Source of the DNA: Dactylosporangium vinaceum
GTDB taxonomy: Bacteria > Actinomycetota > Actinomycetes > Mycobacteriales > Micromonosporaceae
Reading direction: 5' to 3'
Length of the DNA stretch: 64,000 bases
NCBI RefSeq assembly: GCF_019904175.1
Contig: NZ_CP061913.1
Coordinates: 5,146,001 to 5,210,000, forward strand
In this document: piece after piece, positions 7,205 through 15,837 of the stretch
Layout of the letters: each line of letters begins with the position of its first letter
How positions within the stretch are numbered: the stretch's first letter is position 1
The notes under the pieces: generated by a model
The model's database searches: none
What the model saw: only the letters and a program-made list of their open reading frames with translations
What the model was told of the DNA's origin: nothing
Position numbers and translations under genes: made by a program

Positions 7205-8824
7205 ATGCTCGCGGTGCTGCGCAACATCCGGATCAGCCTGCGCATGGTCGCGGCCATGGGGCTGCTGCTGGCGCTGCTCGCGGCGATCGCGTTCGTCGGC
7301 TTGTCGGCCATCGCCGACCAGCGGCGCGCGACGGCCACCGTGAGCCGCTATCAGCAGGTGACCCGCCTGGCGATGCAGGTGAAGTTCCGCTCGGCCGACT
7401 TCAACGGGTGGCAGACCGCGTACGCGTTCGACGAGGCCCGGGGTGTCGCCGGGGCGGCGCTCGACACGGGCGCGAGCCGGGCCAGCTTCCTGGCCGCGGC
7501 GGCGGCGTTCCGGACCGAGCTGGCCGCGCTGCGCGACGCCGGCATCAGCGGCGACCAGCAGCGGCAGGTGGCGGCGACACTCGAGCTGTTCGACCGGTTC
7601 ATGGCGCTCGACGCGGACATCGCGCGCGACTACCGCAGCGGCGGCGCGGCCGGGGTCGCCTCGGCCAACGAGCGGGTCGCGGTCGACGAGATCCGCCTGT
7701 TCAACCGGATCGCGGCCGACATCGACACCCTTGTCGCCGGCGTCGACACCGAGGCCGGCGCGGCCACATCGCGGGCCCAGGCCGCCTCGGCCCGGGCGAC
7801 GAGCGTCATCGTCGCCGTCGGCATCGCCGCGGTGTTCGTCGGGGCACTGCTCGCGCTCGTGCTGATCCGCTCCATCATCCGGCCGCTGCGCACCCTCAAT
7901 CGCCGCCTCGCCGAGATCGCCGACGGCGACGGGGACCTGACCCAGCGCATCGACGACCCGGCCCGCGACGAGATCGCGGAGGCGGCGGCCGGGTTCAACC
8001 GCTTCGCCGGCCGGATGCAGTCGCTGCTCGCCGACGTGGCCGCCGGGGCCCGCCGGATCTCGGCCGCCGCCGACGAGCTCACCGACGTCAGCGCGGAGCT
8101 GGCGACCGGGGCGACGCAGACCAGTACCCAGGCCGAGGCGGTCAGCGCGGGCGCGGAGGAGGTCTCGACAATCGTGTCGGCGATGGCCTCCTCGTCCGAG
8201 GAGATGACCGCCTCCATCGCCGAGATCGCCCGCAGTGCCGGCCGGGCCTCGGAGGTCGCCGCCCGCGGTGTGACGGCCGCCGACGCCGCCGGCGCGTCGA
8301 TCGCCCGGCTCGGCGCCTCCTCCGAGGAGATCCAGTCGGTCGCCGAGCTCATCACCGCCATCGCCGCGCAGACCAACCTGCTCGCCCTGAACGCCACCAT
8401 CGAAGCGGCCCGGGCGGGGGAGTCCGGCAAGGGCTTCGCCGTCGTCGCCGGCGAGGTCAAGGCGCTGGCCGCGCAGACCGCCGGCGCGACCGAGACGATC
8501 GCCCGGCAGATCGCCGCGATCCAGGCCGGCGCCGGCGAGGCGAGGACGGCCATCGCCCATATCGGCGAGGTGGTCGCCGAGATCAACGCCACGCAGCTCA
8601 CGATCGCCTCGGCCATCGAGGAGCAGACCGCGACCACGGCCGAGATGAGCCGCAACATCGGTGAGACGGCCGTGGGGTCCGGCGAGATCGCGGCCACCAT
8701 CACCGGCGTGGCCGCGACGGCCGCCGCCACCACGGAGTCGGCTCGGCGGACGGGCCGGACGGCCACCGAGCTCGACACCGCGCAGGCCGATCTGAGCCGG
8801 CTGGTGTCCGCGTTCCGCTACTGA
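7205..8824 (+). CDS. Methyl-accepting chemotaxis protein
   Basis: A 539-residue receptor with the order: membrane segment (about 10-35), four-helix-bundle periplasmic-side sensor (about 40-195), second membrane segment (about 200-222, IVAVGIAAVFVGALLALVLI), HAMP domain (about 223-275) and a long signalling coiled coil with the conserved hairpin tip (ITAIAAQTNLLALNATIEAARAGESGKGFAVVA-type region near residues 380-412). It talks to CheA/CheW through the tip. No other che genes are in the window. The 3' end overlaps the convergent SDR gene by 7 bp. Confidence 0.93.
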   Translation: MLAVLRNIRISLRMVAAMGLLLALLAAIAFVGLSAIADQRRATATVSRYQQVTRLAMQVKFRSADFNGWQTAYAFDEARGVAGAALDTGASRASFLAAAAAFRTELAALRDAGISGDQQRQVAATLELFDRFMALDADIARDYRSGGAAGVASANERVAVDEIRLFNRIAADIDTLVAGVDTEAGAATSRAQAASARATSVIVAVGIAAVFVGALLALVLIRSIIRPLRTLNRRLAEIADGDGDLTQRIDDPARDEIAEAAAGFNRFAGRMQSLLADVAAGARRISAAADELTDVSAELATGATQTSTQAEAVSAGAEEVSTIVSAMASSSEEMTASIAEIARSAGRASEVAARGVTAADAAGASIARLGASSEEIQSVAELITAIAAQTNLLALNATIEAARAGESGKGFAVVAGEVKALAAQTAGATETIARQIAAIQAGAGEARTAIAHIGEVVAEINATQLTIASAIEEQTATTAEMSRNIGETAVGSGEIAATITGVAATAAATTESARRTGRTATELDTAQADLSRLVSAFRY

Positions 8825-9720
8825 CGGGCGGCGGCGGCCCGGTCGAGGAGCTCGCCGGTCGCCGCCCACAGGCGCTGTTCGCGGTCACGGTCGAAGGCGA
8901 CGGGCCGGGGCCGGATCACCCGGTCCTTCAGCACGAACGCCCCGTCACGCAGGTGCGCCCACCGGTCGTCGAGCGCGAGGGCGGCCAGCGCGGGGCCGGA
9001 GCGGGCCGGCTTGGAGACGCCGGGGAGCCGGCCCGGCGCGCGGGACAGGGCCTGCAGCGCCGGGGGAGCGCCGCGGCCGAGCGCGGTCGCGGGCATCCAG
9101 CCGGGCTCGAACACCGAGACGCCGATGCCGGGGGCGGTGTGGTGCTGGAGTTCGTGCGCGTAGTACAAGAGGGCGAGTTTGGCGTTGGAATAGGCGACGC
9201 CGCCGGCTCGCAGGCCGGGGTTCCGCGGGCCCGTGGCGGGCCGGGCCAGGTCGACCGGGTCGCGCCACTGCGCCTCCGGCACGTGCAGGAGCCGGCGCCA
9301 GAAGTTCGCGCTGTAGGTGTTGGAGCCGAGCAGCACGATCCGCGCGGGCGCGGCGAACACGTCGAGCAGGTCGCCGATGAGCTGGGCGTGGGCGAGATAG
9401 TTCACGGCGAACGTGAGCTCGTAGCCGTCCGCCGACGCCTGGCGGGTGTCGGCCGACATGGCGCCGGCGTTGGCGATCAGGGCCCGCAGCGGGCCGAAGC
9501 CTTCGGCGCGGACCCGTGCGGCCGCCGCCCGTACGTCGGCCAGGCGGGCCAGGTCGGCCCCGACGGTGTGCACCTTCGAACCCTTGGCCCTGGCCTGCGC
9601 GGCCACCGTGTCCATTGCCGCACCGTCGCGGCCCACCAGGATCAGGTCGGTGCGGCCGGCCATGGCGAGGGTGGCGGCCCGGCCCAGGCCGCGGGTGGGG
9701 CCGGTGATGAGGACTGTCAT
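8818..9720 (-). CDS. Short-chain dehydrogenase/reductase
   Basis: A 300-residue NAD(P)-dependent oxidoreductase. The cofactor loop ITGPTRGLGRA (TGxxxGxG) is at residues 5-15, NAG at about 89-91, the strand-5 Ser in LLGSNTYSANF, and the catalytic YSNAK (Tyr-x-x-x-Lys) near 194. It resembles the retinol dehydrogenase/protochlorophyllide reductase-like group. Substrate is unknown. It is divergent from an XRE-family regulator with an inverted repeat between them, a common actinobacterial arrangement in which the regulator controls the reductase. Confidence 0.9.
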   Translation of the reverse strand: MTVLITGPTRGLGRAATLAMAGRTDLILVGRDGAAMDTVAAQARAKGSKVHTVGADLARLADVRAAAARVRAEGFGPLRALIANAGAMSADTRQASADGYELTFAVNYLAHAQLIGDLLDVFAAPARIVLLGSNTYSANFWRRLLHVPEAQWRDPVDLARPATGPRNPGLRAGGVAYSNAKLALLYYAHELQHHTAPGIGVSVFEPGWMPATALGRGAPPALQALSRAPGRLPGVSKPARSGPALAALALDDRWAHLRDGAFVLKDRVIRPRPVAFDRDREQRLWAATGELLDRAAAARQ

Positions 9721-9760
9721 GCGCTCAGCGTGCGCGGACCCGGCCGGGTGAGGCAGCCGT

Positions 9761-9797
9761 CCCGTTGTCGTAGGACTGCCGGGGCCAGGACAACGGG
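9761..9797. promoter_or_regulatory. Inverted repeat in the SDR/XRE divergent promoter
   Basis: Nine-base perfect arms CCCGTTGTC (9761-9769) and GACAACGGG (9789-9797), 19 bp apart, in the 96-bp gap between the divergent starts. Likely operator for the MmyB-type regulator. Confidence 0.65.
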
Positions 9798-9816
9798 CCG
9801 CGCCCGCGCGCAGACT

Positions 9817-10671
9817 GTGACAGTGGAGTCGTGGGAGTTCGGGCGGATGCTGCGCCGCTGGCGGGACCGGGCCGCGCCCGAGTCCGTCGGGGTGCCCGTC
9901 GGGCGGCGACGGCGGGCGAGCGGGCTGCGGCGCGAGGAGGTGGCCGCGCTCGCCGGGATCTCGGCCGACTACCTGACCCGGCTCGAGCAGGGCCGGGCGA
10001 CGGCGCCGTCGGCGCAGGTCGTCGAGGCGCTGGCGCGGGCGCTGCGGCTGTCCGACACCGAGCGGGGCCTGCTCTTCCAGCTGGCCGGGCACGCCGCGCC
10101 CGGGCTGGACGTGGTGTCGTCGCGCATCACGCCAAGCGTGCAGCGGCTGCTGGACCGGCTGTCGTACACGCCGGTCGTCGTGTATGACGCGAGCTGGATG
10201 CTGGTGCTGGCCAATGCGGCGTATGACGCGCTGATGGGGGCCACGACGACCTGGGAGGGGCTGGAGCGCAACGCTGTCTGGCGCAACCTGACCGGGGCGG
10301 CGAACCGGGTCGTGCACAGCGCCTCGGAGCAGGCTGAGCACGAGGCGCGGCTGGTGGCGGACCTGCGGCTGACGGCGTCTCGGTATCCGGCCGATCGTTC
10401 GCTGCGGCGGTTGATCGGGGAGTTGGGTGCGGCGTGCCCGCGGTTCGGTGCACTGTGGGACTTCGAGGTGCCGCCGGCGCCCCCGGATGCCACGTCCAAG
10501 CACAAGGTGGTCGAGCATCCGGCGGTCGGGCGCATCACGCTTGACTGCGACACGCTGTTCGTGGCTTTGGACGATCTGCGCATCATGATTTACACGGCCG
10601 AGCCCGGGACGGAGGATGCCGACCGGCTCGCCTTGGCGATCGTGCTCGGCACGCAGACGCTCGTCGACTGA
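9817..10671 (+). CDS. MmyB-type XRE transcriptional regulator
   Basis: A 284-residue regulator. The N-terminal XRE helix-turn-helix (about 20-85) shows the hallmark RRRRASGLRREEVAALAGIS and YLTRLEQGR. The C-terminal MmyB-like ligand domain (about 105-280) is a PAS-like fold thought to bind a fatty acid or other ligand (DASWMLVLANAAYDALMG, VVEHPAVGRITLDCDTLFV). Start is GTG 9817; GTG 9823 is also possible. It probably represses the divergent SDR gene through the inverted repeat at 9761-9797. Confidence 0.88.
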   Translation: MTVESWEFGRMLRRWRDRAAPESVGVPVGRRRRASGLRREEVAALAGISADYLTRLEQGRATAPSAQVVEALARALRLSDTERGLLFQLAGHAAPGLDVVSSRITPSVQRLLDRLSYTPVVVYDASWMLVLANAAYDALMGATTTWEGLERNAVWRNLTGAANRVVHSASEQAEHEARLVADLRLTASRYPADRSLRRLIGELGAACPRFGALWDFEVPPAPPDATSKHKVVEHPAVGRITLDCDTLFVALDDLRIMIYTAEPGTEDADRLALAIVLGTQTLVD

Positions 10672-10807
10672 GGTGCGTGCGCTGTGGTGACCGCCGGCGT
10701 GTGCGTCAGCGGGTGACGCGTCAGGCGTTGCGCGTTTGCGGGCGCTGTCTGGTCGGCGAGCGGTCCGCGCGTCACGGCTTGCGAGGGCCGCGCAGACCGT
10801 GCATGGG

Positions 10808-11359
10808 TCACGCGTCGCGTCCTGTGAGGGTCGCCCAGCCGGCCAGCAGAGCGGCCGCGGTCCACCCGGCCAGCACGGGCGTGCTCGCCTCGTGCGGCAG
10901 CAACGGCACGACGCCGGGCGCCGCCGCTCGCAGCACCGGTGTGAGCAGGATCGGCACGCCGGCCAGGACGGCGGCCGGCCAGACGAGGCCCCGGGTCAGC
11001 CCGGCCAGGCCCAGCCCGAACAGGCACAGCAGCACACCCCGGACCGTGAACGTGCACAGTCCGCCGAGCACGAGCACGGCCAGCGCCCGGGACGCGAACA
11101 GGCGGGACCGGGACGGCACGGCGCACAGCACGGTCGCCGGCACATCGCGCCCGCCGAGCACGACGGCCAGCGCCACCGCGGCGTACGTGCCCAGCCCGAA
11201 GTGCCAGGCCGACAAGCCCACCCAGCCGGCCGCCAGCACCCACGCGACCGGGAGCGTTCCCAGCCGGTACAGCTCACTCAGCACGGCGCCGCAGCCCTCC
11301 CAACCGGACGGCCCGAGCGCCGCGGTCGGGAGCGGTCCGGGGCGGCTCTCACTGGTCAC
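10808..11359 (-). CDS. Membrane protein, second permease-like subunit of ABC exporter
   Basis: A 183-residue Ala/Leu-rich protein with about five predicted membrane segments. It has no recognisable motif beyond resemblance to its neighbour (both have the block RDVPATVLCAVPSRSRLFASR or REARRLAAGLLAVPQRHRLFAAK, indicating paralogy). GTG 11359 overlaps the preceding permease stop by 11 bp, so it is translationally coupled as the last gene of the ATPase-permease-permease operon. Probably the partner membrane subunit. Confidence 0.72.
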   Translation of the reverse strand: MTSESRPGPLPTAALGPSGWEGCGAVLSELYRLGTLPVAWVLAAGWVGLSAWHFGLGTYAAVALAVVLGGRDVPATVLCAVPSRSRLFASRALAVLVLGGLCTFTVRGVLLCLFGLGLAGLTRGLVWPAAVLAGVPILLTPVLRAAAPGVVPLLPHEASTPVLAGWTAAALLAGWATLTGRDA

Positions 11360-12095
11360 GGCGCTGCACCGCCAGGAGTGCGCCGGTCAGCGCGGCCGCG
11401 CTCCAGCCGGCGATGACGAGTGCACCGGACGGGCGGCCCTCGAGTACGAGGTGGATGCCGGCGCTCAGTGGCAGCAGCGCGTCCAGCCACGGCCCGGCTA
11501 CCTGGACCATCGTGAGCGCGGTCATCGCCACCACGCCGAGCAGGCCGACCAGTACGCCCCGGCCGGTCAGTGCGAACGCGTAGCCGATGAGCGAATAGAC
11601 GACGGCGTACACCACGAACAGTGCCTGTGCGCGAATGGTGTCCGCCTGCCACACCAGGCCGGGGTTCCAGGCCCGAACGGACAGATACGTGCACGCCATC
11701 GAGCACAATGCGACAAGTGTTGCGAGCACGAGCAGCCACAAAGCGGCAGCCGCGGTCTTCGCGGCGAACAGCCGATGCCGCTGCGGGACCGCGAGCAGCC
11801 CGGCCGCCAGGCGCCGAGCCTCCCGCCCGCCGAGCAGCGCACCCAGGACGGGCAGGAAGATGCACATCTGCAGTGACCCGCCCGCCGTCAGCTCCACCAG
11901 CGCCGCCGCGGCCGGACGCCGCTCTCCGGTGAAGATCTCGATCGTCCCGTCCGGCGCGATCGCGTCGACGGCCGCCGTGGTCGGGGCGAGCCCCTGCCAC
12001 AGCACCACAACGTGCAGCGCGAGCAGCAGCGCGAACCCGATCCACAGCGAGCGCGACGTGCGCAACGTGAACAGCTCCGCGCGCAGAGCGCTCAC
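11349..12095 (-). CDS. ABC-2 type exporter permease
   Basis: A 248-residue protein with about six membrane segments. A large external loop follows the first (APTTAAVDAIAPDGTIEIFTGERR), and ABC-2-like features are seen (LGALLGGREARRLAAGLLAVPQRHR). The GTG start at 12095 overlaps the ATPase stop by 4 bases (GTGA), so ATPase and permease are made together. Substrate is unknown; the neighbouring two-component system could control it. Confidence 0.82.
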   Translation of the reverse strand: MSALRAELFTLRTSRSLWIGFALLLALHVVVLWQGLAPTTAAVDAIAPDGTIEIFTGERRPAAAALVELTAGGSLQMCIFLPVLGALLGGREARRLAAGLLAVPQRHRLFAAKTAAAALWLLVLATLVALCSMACTYLSVRAWNPGLVWQADTIRAQALFVVYAVVYSLIGYAFALTGRGVLVGLLGVVAMTALTMVQVAGPWLDALLPLSAGIHLVLEGRPSGALVIAGWSAAALTGALLAVQRRDQ

Positions 12096-12778
12096 CGCTC
12101 GTCACCCGTCAGCGCGAAGAACGCCGCCTCCAGCGAGGGGTGCCCGGCCGTCACCGCCGCCAGCGGGCCGTCCGCCACGATCCGGCCCCGACGGATGATC
12201 ACGAGGTCGTCGACGGTCGCGGCGACGTCGGCCATCACGTGACTGGACAGCAGCACCGTGCGCCCGGCCGCCGCCGACTCCCGGGCCAGGTCGCGGACCC
12301 ATCGGATGCCGTCCGGGTCGAGACCGTTCGTGGGCTCGTCAAGCACCAGCACCGACGGGTCGCCCAGCAGTGCGGCCGCGATCCCGAGCCGCTGCCGCAT
12401 GCCCAGGCTCAGCCGCCCGGCCCGCCGCCGGGCCACAGCTGTCAGCCCGGCCAGCTCCAGCACCTGCGCCACCCGGCGGCGGGGGACGGCGTTGGACAGG
12501 GCCAGCCATCGCAGGTGGTCGACCGCCCGCTGCTCGGGCAGCGGACCCGCCGCGTCGAGCAGCGCACCGACCGTCCGAAGTGGATGGCGCAGCTCGGCGT
12601 ATCGGCGGCCGTGCACGAGCGCGACCCCGCCGACCGGCCGGGCCAGGCCGAGCAGCACCCGCAGGGTGGTCGACTTCCCGGCCCCGTTCGGCCCGAGCAG
12701 CCCCGTCACCCGCCCCGGCCGCGCGACGAAGTCGATCCCGTCGACGACGAACTTCCGCAACCCCTTGACCTCGATCAC
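12092..12778 (-). CDS. ABC transporter ATP-binding protein
   Basis: A 228-residue ATPase of the ABC-2 exporter type. Walker A is GPNGAGKST (about 30-38), the signature is LSLGMRQRLGIA (about 127), Walker B is VLVLDEPTNGLDP (about 147), and the H-loop is LLSSHVM (about 180). It powers the two membrane proteins encoded immediately downstream. GTG 12778 is chosen because the domain begins there (VIEVKGLRKFV); no good ribosome site is visible, and the frame stays open about 50 codons upstream. Confidence 0.88.
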   Translation of the reverse strand: MIEVKGLRKFVVDGIDFVARPGRVTGLLGPNGAGKSTTLRVLLGLARPVGGVALVHGRRYAELRHPLRTVGALLDAAGPLPEQRAVDHLRWLALSNAVPRRRVAQVLELAGLTAVARRRAGRLSLGMRQRLGIAAALLGDPSVLVLDEPTNGLDPDGIRWVRDLARESAAAGRTVLLSSHVMADVAATVDDLVIIRRGRIVADGPLAAVTAGHPSLEAAFFALTGDER

Positions 12779-12983
12779 CGTCGAAGCATCGGCCGGCCCG
12801 CCGCGGGCGCGCGTCCCCCGAAAGGAGACTGGATCGTTGCCGCCCCGCCGCGAGCACGCGGTCCGCGTCAGCTGGGCGGCCGTCCTCGCCGTCGCGCCGG
12901 CCGGGGCGGTCCGGCCACGTCCGGCTGAGGCCGCGGCCACGTCCCGGCCGAGGCAGCGGCCACGTACCGGCCAGCGGTTGCTC

Positions 12984-13628
12984 TCAGCGCGGCTCGTGGA
13001 GCAGCCCGGCGGAGTGGGCCAGCACCGCGAGATGGGTCCGGTCGTTGACCCCGAGCTTGGCGAAGAGCCGCCGCAGGTACGTCCGCACCGTCTCCAGGCT
13101 CAACCGCAGCTCGTCCGCGATCTGCTGGTTCGACATCCCCCGCGCCACCAGGCGGACCACCTGCAGCTCGCGGGCGGACAGCACCCCGGCCGCGAACGGG
13201 TGCGGCGCGGCGGGCGGTGCGAACTGCCGGATCAGCCGCGCGGTCACCTCCGGCGCCAGCGCGGCGTGGCTGGCGTGGACGGCCCGCACGGCCTGCAGCA
13301 CCTCCGCGGGCGCGGCGTTCTTGAGCAGGAACCCGCAGGCACCCGCGGACAGGGCCCGGTGGACGTACTCGTCCAGGTCGAACGTGGTGAGCACGACGAC
13401 CCTGGTCGGGGTCGCGGCGAGGATCGTCTCCGCCGCCGTGAGCCCGTCACCGCCGGGCATCTGCACATCGAGCAGCGCGACCGCCGGCCTCAGGGCCAGG
13501 ACCAGCCGGACGGCCTCGGGCCCGTCCGCGGCCTCACCGGCGACCCGGAAACCGTCGGTGCGCTCGAAGAGGCGGCGGTACACCCGCCGGAACACCGGGT
13601 CGTCGTCGGCGAGGAAGACGCTTATCAC
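12984..13628 (-). CDS. NarL/LuxR-family response regulator
   Basis: A 214-residue regulator with an N-terminal receiver domain (acidic pocket DDD at 8-10, phosphoacceptor Asp54 in LLDVQMPGGDG, Thr in VVLTTFD and Lys in FLLKNAAP) and a C-terminal LuxR helix-turn-helix (LSARELQVVRLVARGMSNQQIADEL). GTG 13628 overlaps the kinase stop (GTGA). It pairs with the upstream kinase. The ABC exporter operon downstream on the same strand is a reasonable target, as in many actinobacterial exporter/two-component units. Confidence 0.92.
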   Translation of the reverse strand: MISVFLADDDPVFRRVYRRLFERTDGFRVAGEAADGPEAVRLVLALRPAVALLDVQMPGGDGLTAAETILAATPTRVVVLTTFDLDEYVHRALSAGACGFLLKNAAPAEVLQAVRAVHASHAALAPEVTARLIRQFAPPAAPHPFAAGVLSARELQVVRLVARGMSNQQIADELRLSLETVRTYLRRLFAKLGVNDRTHLAVLAHSAGLLHEPR

Positions 13629-14644
13629 ACCGGCACCCGGGCCGTGACCAGGAACTCTCCGGCGCTCGGCGCGACGCACCGCAGCTCACCGCCGGCCAGC
13701 TCGACCCGTTCGCGCAGCCCTTCGAGGCCGACGCCGGAGCCGGGGTCCGGGCGGGCCACGCCGACGCTGTGTATCCGCACGACACCGGGCCGGACGTCCA
13801 CCGTGCACGCGGCCCCGGGCGTGTGCCGCAGGGCGTTGCTCAGCGACTCCTGCACGACCCGCACCACCACCGTCCCGCCGGGCTCGGGCAGATCCCCGTC
13901 GATCGTGGCCCGCACGGTGATCCCCGCGGCCCGGCTGGCCGCCACGACGGCCAGGAGCCGCTCCCGCGCCGGCGCCACAGCGGTGGGCAGGTCACGGAGT
14001 GTCCGCACGAGCAGTTGTACCTCCTGCAGCGCATCACGTGCGTGGACCTCGACGTCGGCCAGGCTCTGGCACAGCTCCTGCGGCTGCGACCCGGACACCA
14101 TCCGCGCCACCCCGGCCTCGGCCGCGATCACGGCGAGCGCATGCCCGACCACGTCGTGCACCTCCCGCGCCACGGCCGCCTGCACCCGGGCCCGCTCCTC
14201 GGCCTCGGCCGCCCGGGCCAGCCGCCCCGCCGCCGTCCCCAGCAGCCAGGCCCCGCCGAGCACGACGGCCGCGACGATGACGCTCGCGCCGCCGCCCGGC
14301 ACGGCCACCGTCGCGCTCAGCAGCGTCAACCCGCCCAGCACGGCGATGACCGGCCCGTGCGCCCGGCCGGCCCGCTCGACGGCGACGGGGTACAGGCACC
14401 AGGCCGCGGCCAGCATCGGGTCCTGACTCACCCCGAGCACCCCGCCGGCCCCGGTGGCGAGCGCCGCCACCACGATCGCCGGGACCGGCGCGAACCGCCG
14501 CAGCAGCATCGCCGCGCCCGCCACGGCCCCGAGGACCAGCCCGGCCCCCGTCCGCCACCCGCCCGCACTCAGCGTGAGCGGCAGCCAGAATCCGCCGACC
14601 ACCACGACCGCGGCGAGCGCATCCAACCCGAGACGGCGACCCAT
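13625..14644 (-). CDS. Sensor histidine kinase, HisKA_3 type
   Basis: A 339-residue membrane kinase. About five to six membrane segments fill residues 10-160. The dimerisation/phosphoacceptor helix has REVHDVVGHALAVIAAEAG (phosphorylated His near 180), and a HATPase_c domain follows (VVQESLSNALRHTPG for the N box, GVGLEGLRERVELAGG for the G box). No extracellular or GAF domain is present, so it probably senses through its membrane part. It phosphorylates the overlapping response regulator. Confidence 0.92.
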   Translation of the reverse strand: MGRRLGLDALAAVVVVGGFWLPLTLSAGGWRTGAGLVLGAVAGAAMLLRRFAPVPAIVVAALATGAGGVLGVSQDPMLAAAWCLYPVAVERAGRAHGPVIAVLGGLTLLSATVAVPGGGASVIVAAVVLGGAWLLGTAAGRLARAAEAEERARVQAAVAREVHDVVGHALAVIAAEAGVARMVSGSQPQELCQSLADVEVHARDALQEVQLLVRTLRDLPTAVAPARERLLAVVAASRAAGITVRATIDGDLPEPGGTVVVRVVQESLSNALRHTPGAACTVDVRPGVVRIHSVGVARPDPGSGVGLEGLRERVELAGGELRCVAPSAGEFLVTARVPV

Positions 14645-14658
14645 ACGTCGATCCTAAG

Positions 14659-14736
14659 ATGGCCGCCAACAGCCCGGCCCGCCTCCGCGAGATCGTCGCC
14701 CTGGCCGAGGAGCACGGCGTGGAGTTCGACGACTGA
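14659..14736 (+). CDS. Possible 25-residue mini-ORF or gene remnant
   Basis: ATG 14659 to TGA 14736 encodes MAANSPARLREIVALAEEHGVEFDD, an amphipathic helix with an acidic end. It lies 14 bp from the divergent kinase start. The sequence looks like the C-terminal end of a longer protein, so it may be a remnant; no ribosome site is evident. Weak call. Confidence 0.2.
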   Translation: MAANSPARLREIVALAEEHGVEFDD

Positions 14737-14756
14737 GCGCCGTCGCGGCGGTCGCG

Positions 14757-15491
14757 CTACGGCAGCCGGCCGGTGCGCGGGTCGCGGTCGGTGAGGCAGT
14801 AGAGGCGCCCGGCCGGGTCGCGCAGCGTCGTCCAGCGCGGCCCGCTCCCGGCGACGACCGCCCCGGCCTCGACGTGTCGCGCCGTGACGCCGGTGCGGTC
14901 GGCGCAGGCGAAGTCCACGTGCGCCGTCACCCGGTCACCGTCGCCCGAGACCGCCCGCCGCTGCAGCAGCAGCCGCACCGCGATCCCGGCCGGCCGCTCG
15001 AGGTACTGGAACTCCGCCAGCGCGCCCGCCCGCAGGTCCCACCCGGTGAGCGCCGCCCAGAACGCGCACTCGGCGTCGAACGCCGCGGCCGGCGCGTCGA
15101 GACACAGCTGGTCGAGCCGGGCCGGGCCGGGCGGCGGTACCGTCGCCTCGCCGTGCCACCCGACGAAGCAGAACGCAAACCCGCCGGGACTGTCCAGCAC
15201 GACCAGCCGATCGTCACGAAACCGCTCGACGGCGCCCAGCGCGACGGCCCGCTCCGCCCTCGCGACCGGGTCGTCGACGTGCAGGTCGAGGTGGCAGCCA
15301 CCACCGCCGTCCCGGACGCGCTGCACCCGCAGATACGCGTCGCCCTCCTGCGGCACGAGCGTCGCGAACTGCCCATCGGGACCCCGCCGCGCCGACAGCG
15401 ACGCCCCGGTCACCGCCGGCCAGAACCGTTCGACCACCGCGGCATCGTCCGCCGGCACGTCCAGGAACACGGTCAACCATCGAATCTCCAC
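14757..15491 (-). CDS. Two-domain VOC-fold protein
   Basis: A 244-residue protein with two glyoxalase-like VOC halves (about 1-115 and 120-244). The first begins EIRWLTVFLDVPADDAAVVERFW and holds CHLDLHVDD and DSPGGFAFCF. The second has LDQLCLDAPAAAFDAECAFW and ends LRDPAGRLYCLTDRDP. Two-domain members usually form one active site per pair. GTG 15491 is chosen for AAAGGTGG just upstream and domain start; the frame stays open further. Substrate unknown. Confidence 0.8.
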   Translation of the reverse strand: MEIRWLTVFLDVPADDAAVVERFWPAVTGASLSARRGPDGQFATLVPQEGDAYLRVQRVRDGGGGCHLDLHVDDPVARAERAVALGAVERFRDDRLVVLDSPGGFAFCFVGWHGEATVPPPGPARLDQLCLDAPAAAFDAECAFWAALTGWDLRAGALAEFQYLERPAGIAVRLLLQRRAVSGDGDRVTAHVDFACADRTGVTARHVEAGAVVAGSGPRWTTLRDPAGRLYCLTDRDPRTGRLP

Positions 15492-15598
15492 CCGGCCACC
15501 TTTGCAGGTCCTCGGCCCGGCGCAGGCGGCGACCCACGGGCGGAAGGCGGCGCGGCGACGACCGCCGCCGGCCGGTGGACCGGCGGCCCGCTCACCGG

Positions 15599-15823
15599 TC
15601 ATCCGGCCAGGTGCTTGAGGACGTCGTAGACCAGGAACGCCGGCCACACGAGCGCTTTGAGCACGCCCAGCACGCCCACCCAGAACCCGCCCGCCTGCTG
15701 GATGTAGTACACCAGCGCGCCGATGAACCCGAGGCCGTAGACGGCGCCGCCACCGCCGCGGCCGGTTGCGGACCTGCGGTACCGGCGGTCGGGCGCCGTC
15801 GCCGTCTTCTGCTCGGTCACCAC
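15599..15823 (-). CDS. Small membrane protein of the sulfide-oxidation operon
   Basis: A 74-residue protein. A basic N-terminal part (RRYRRSATGRG) is followed by two hydrophobic segments (AVYGLGFIGALVYYIQQAG and VLGVLKALVWPAFLVYDVL). GTG 15823 has GAGGAGGAAG upstream. It is the last gene of the SQR-DsrC-DsrE2 operon, 14 bp after DsrE2. Its function is unknown; it could anchor the soluble sulfur carriers at the membrane, which is inference from position. Confidence 0.72.
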   Translation of the reverse strand: MVTEQKTATAPDRRYRRSATGRGGGGAVYGLGFIGALVYYIQQAGGFWVGVLGVLKALVWPAFLVYDVLKHLAG

Positions 15824-15837
15824 TGTCTTCCTCCTCT

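Noticed and set aside
12984..14644. NarL-type two-component pair considered as the missing DosR/DosS
   Set aside because: The kinase has membrane helices and no GAF domains, and the pair sits with an ABC exporter rather than the stress genes; no DosR-like box precedes it.
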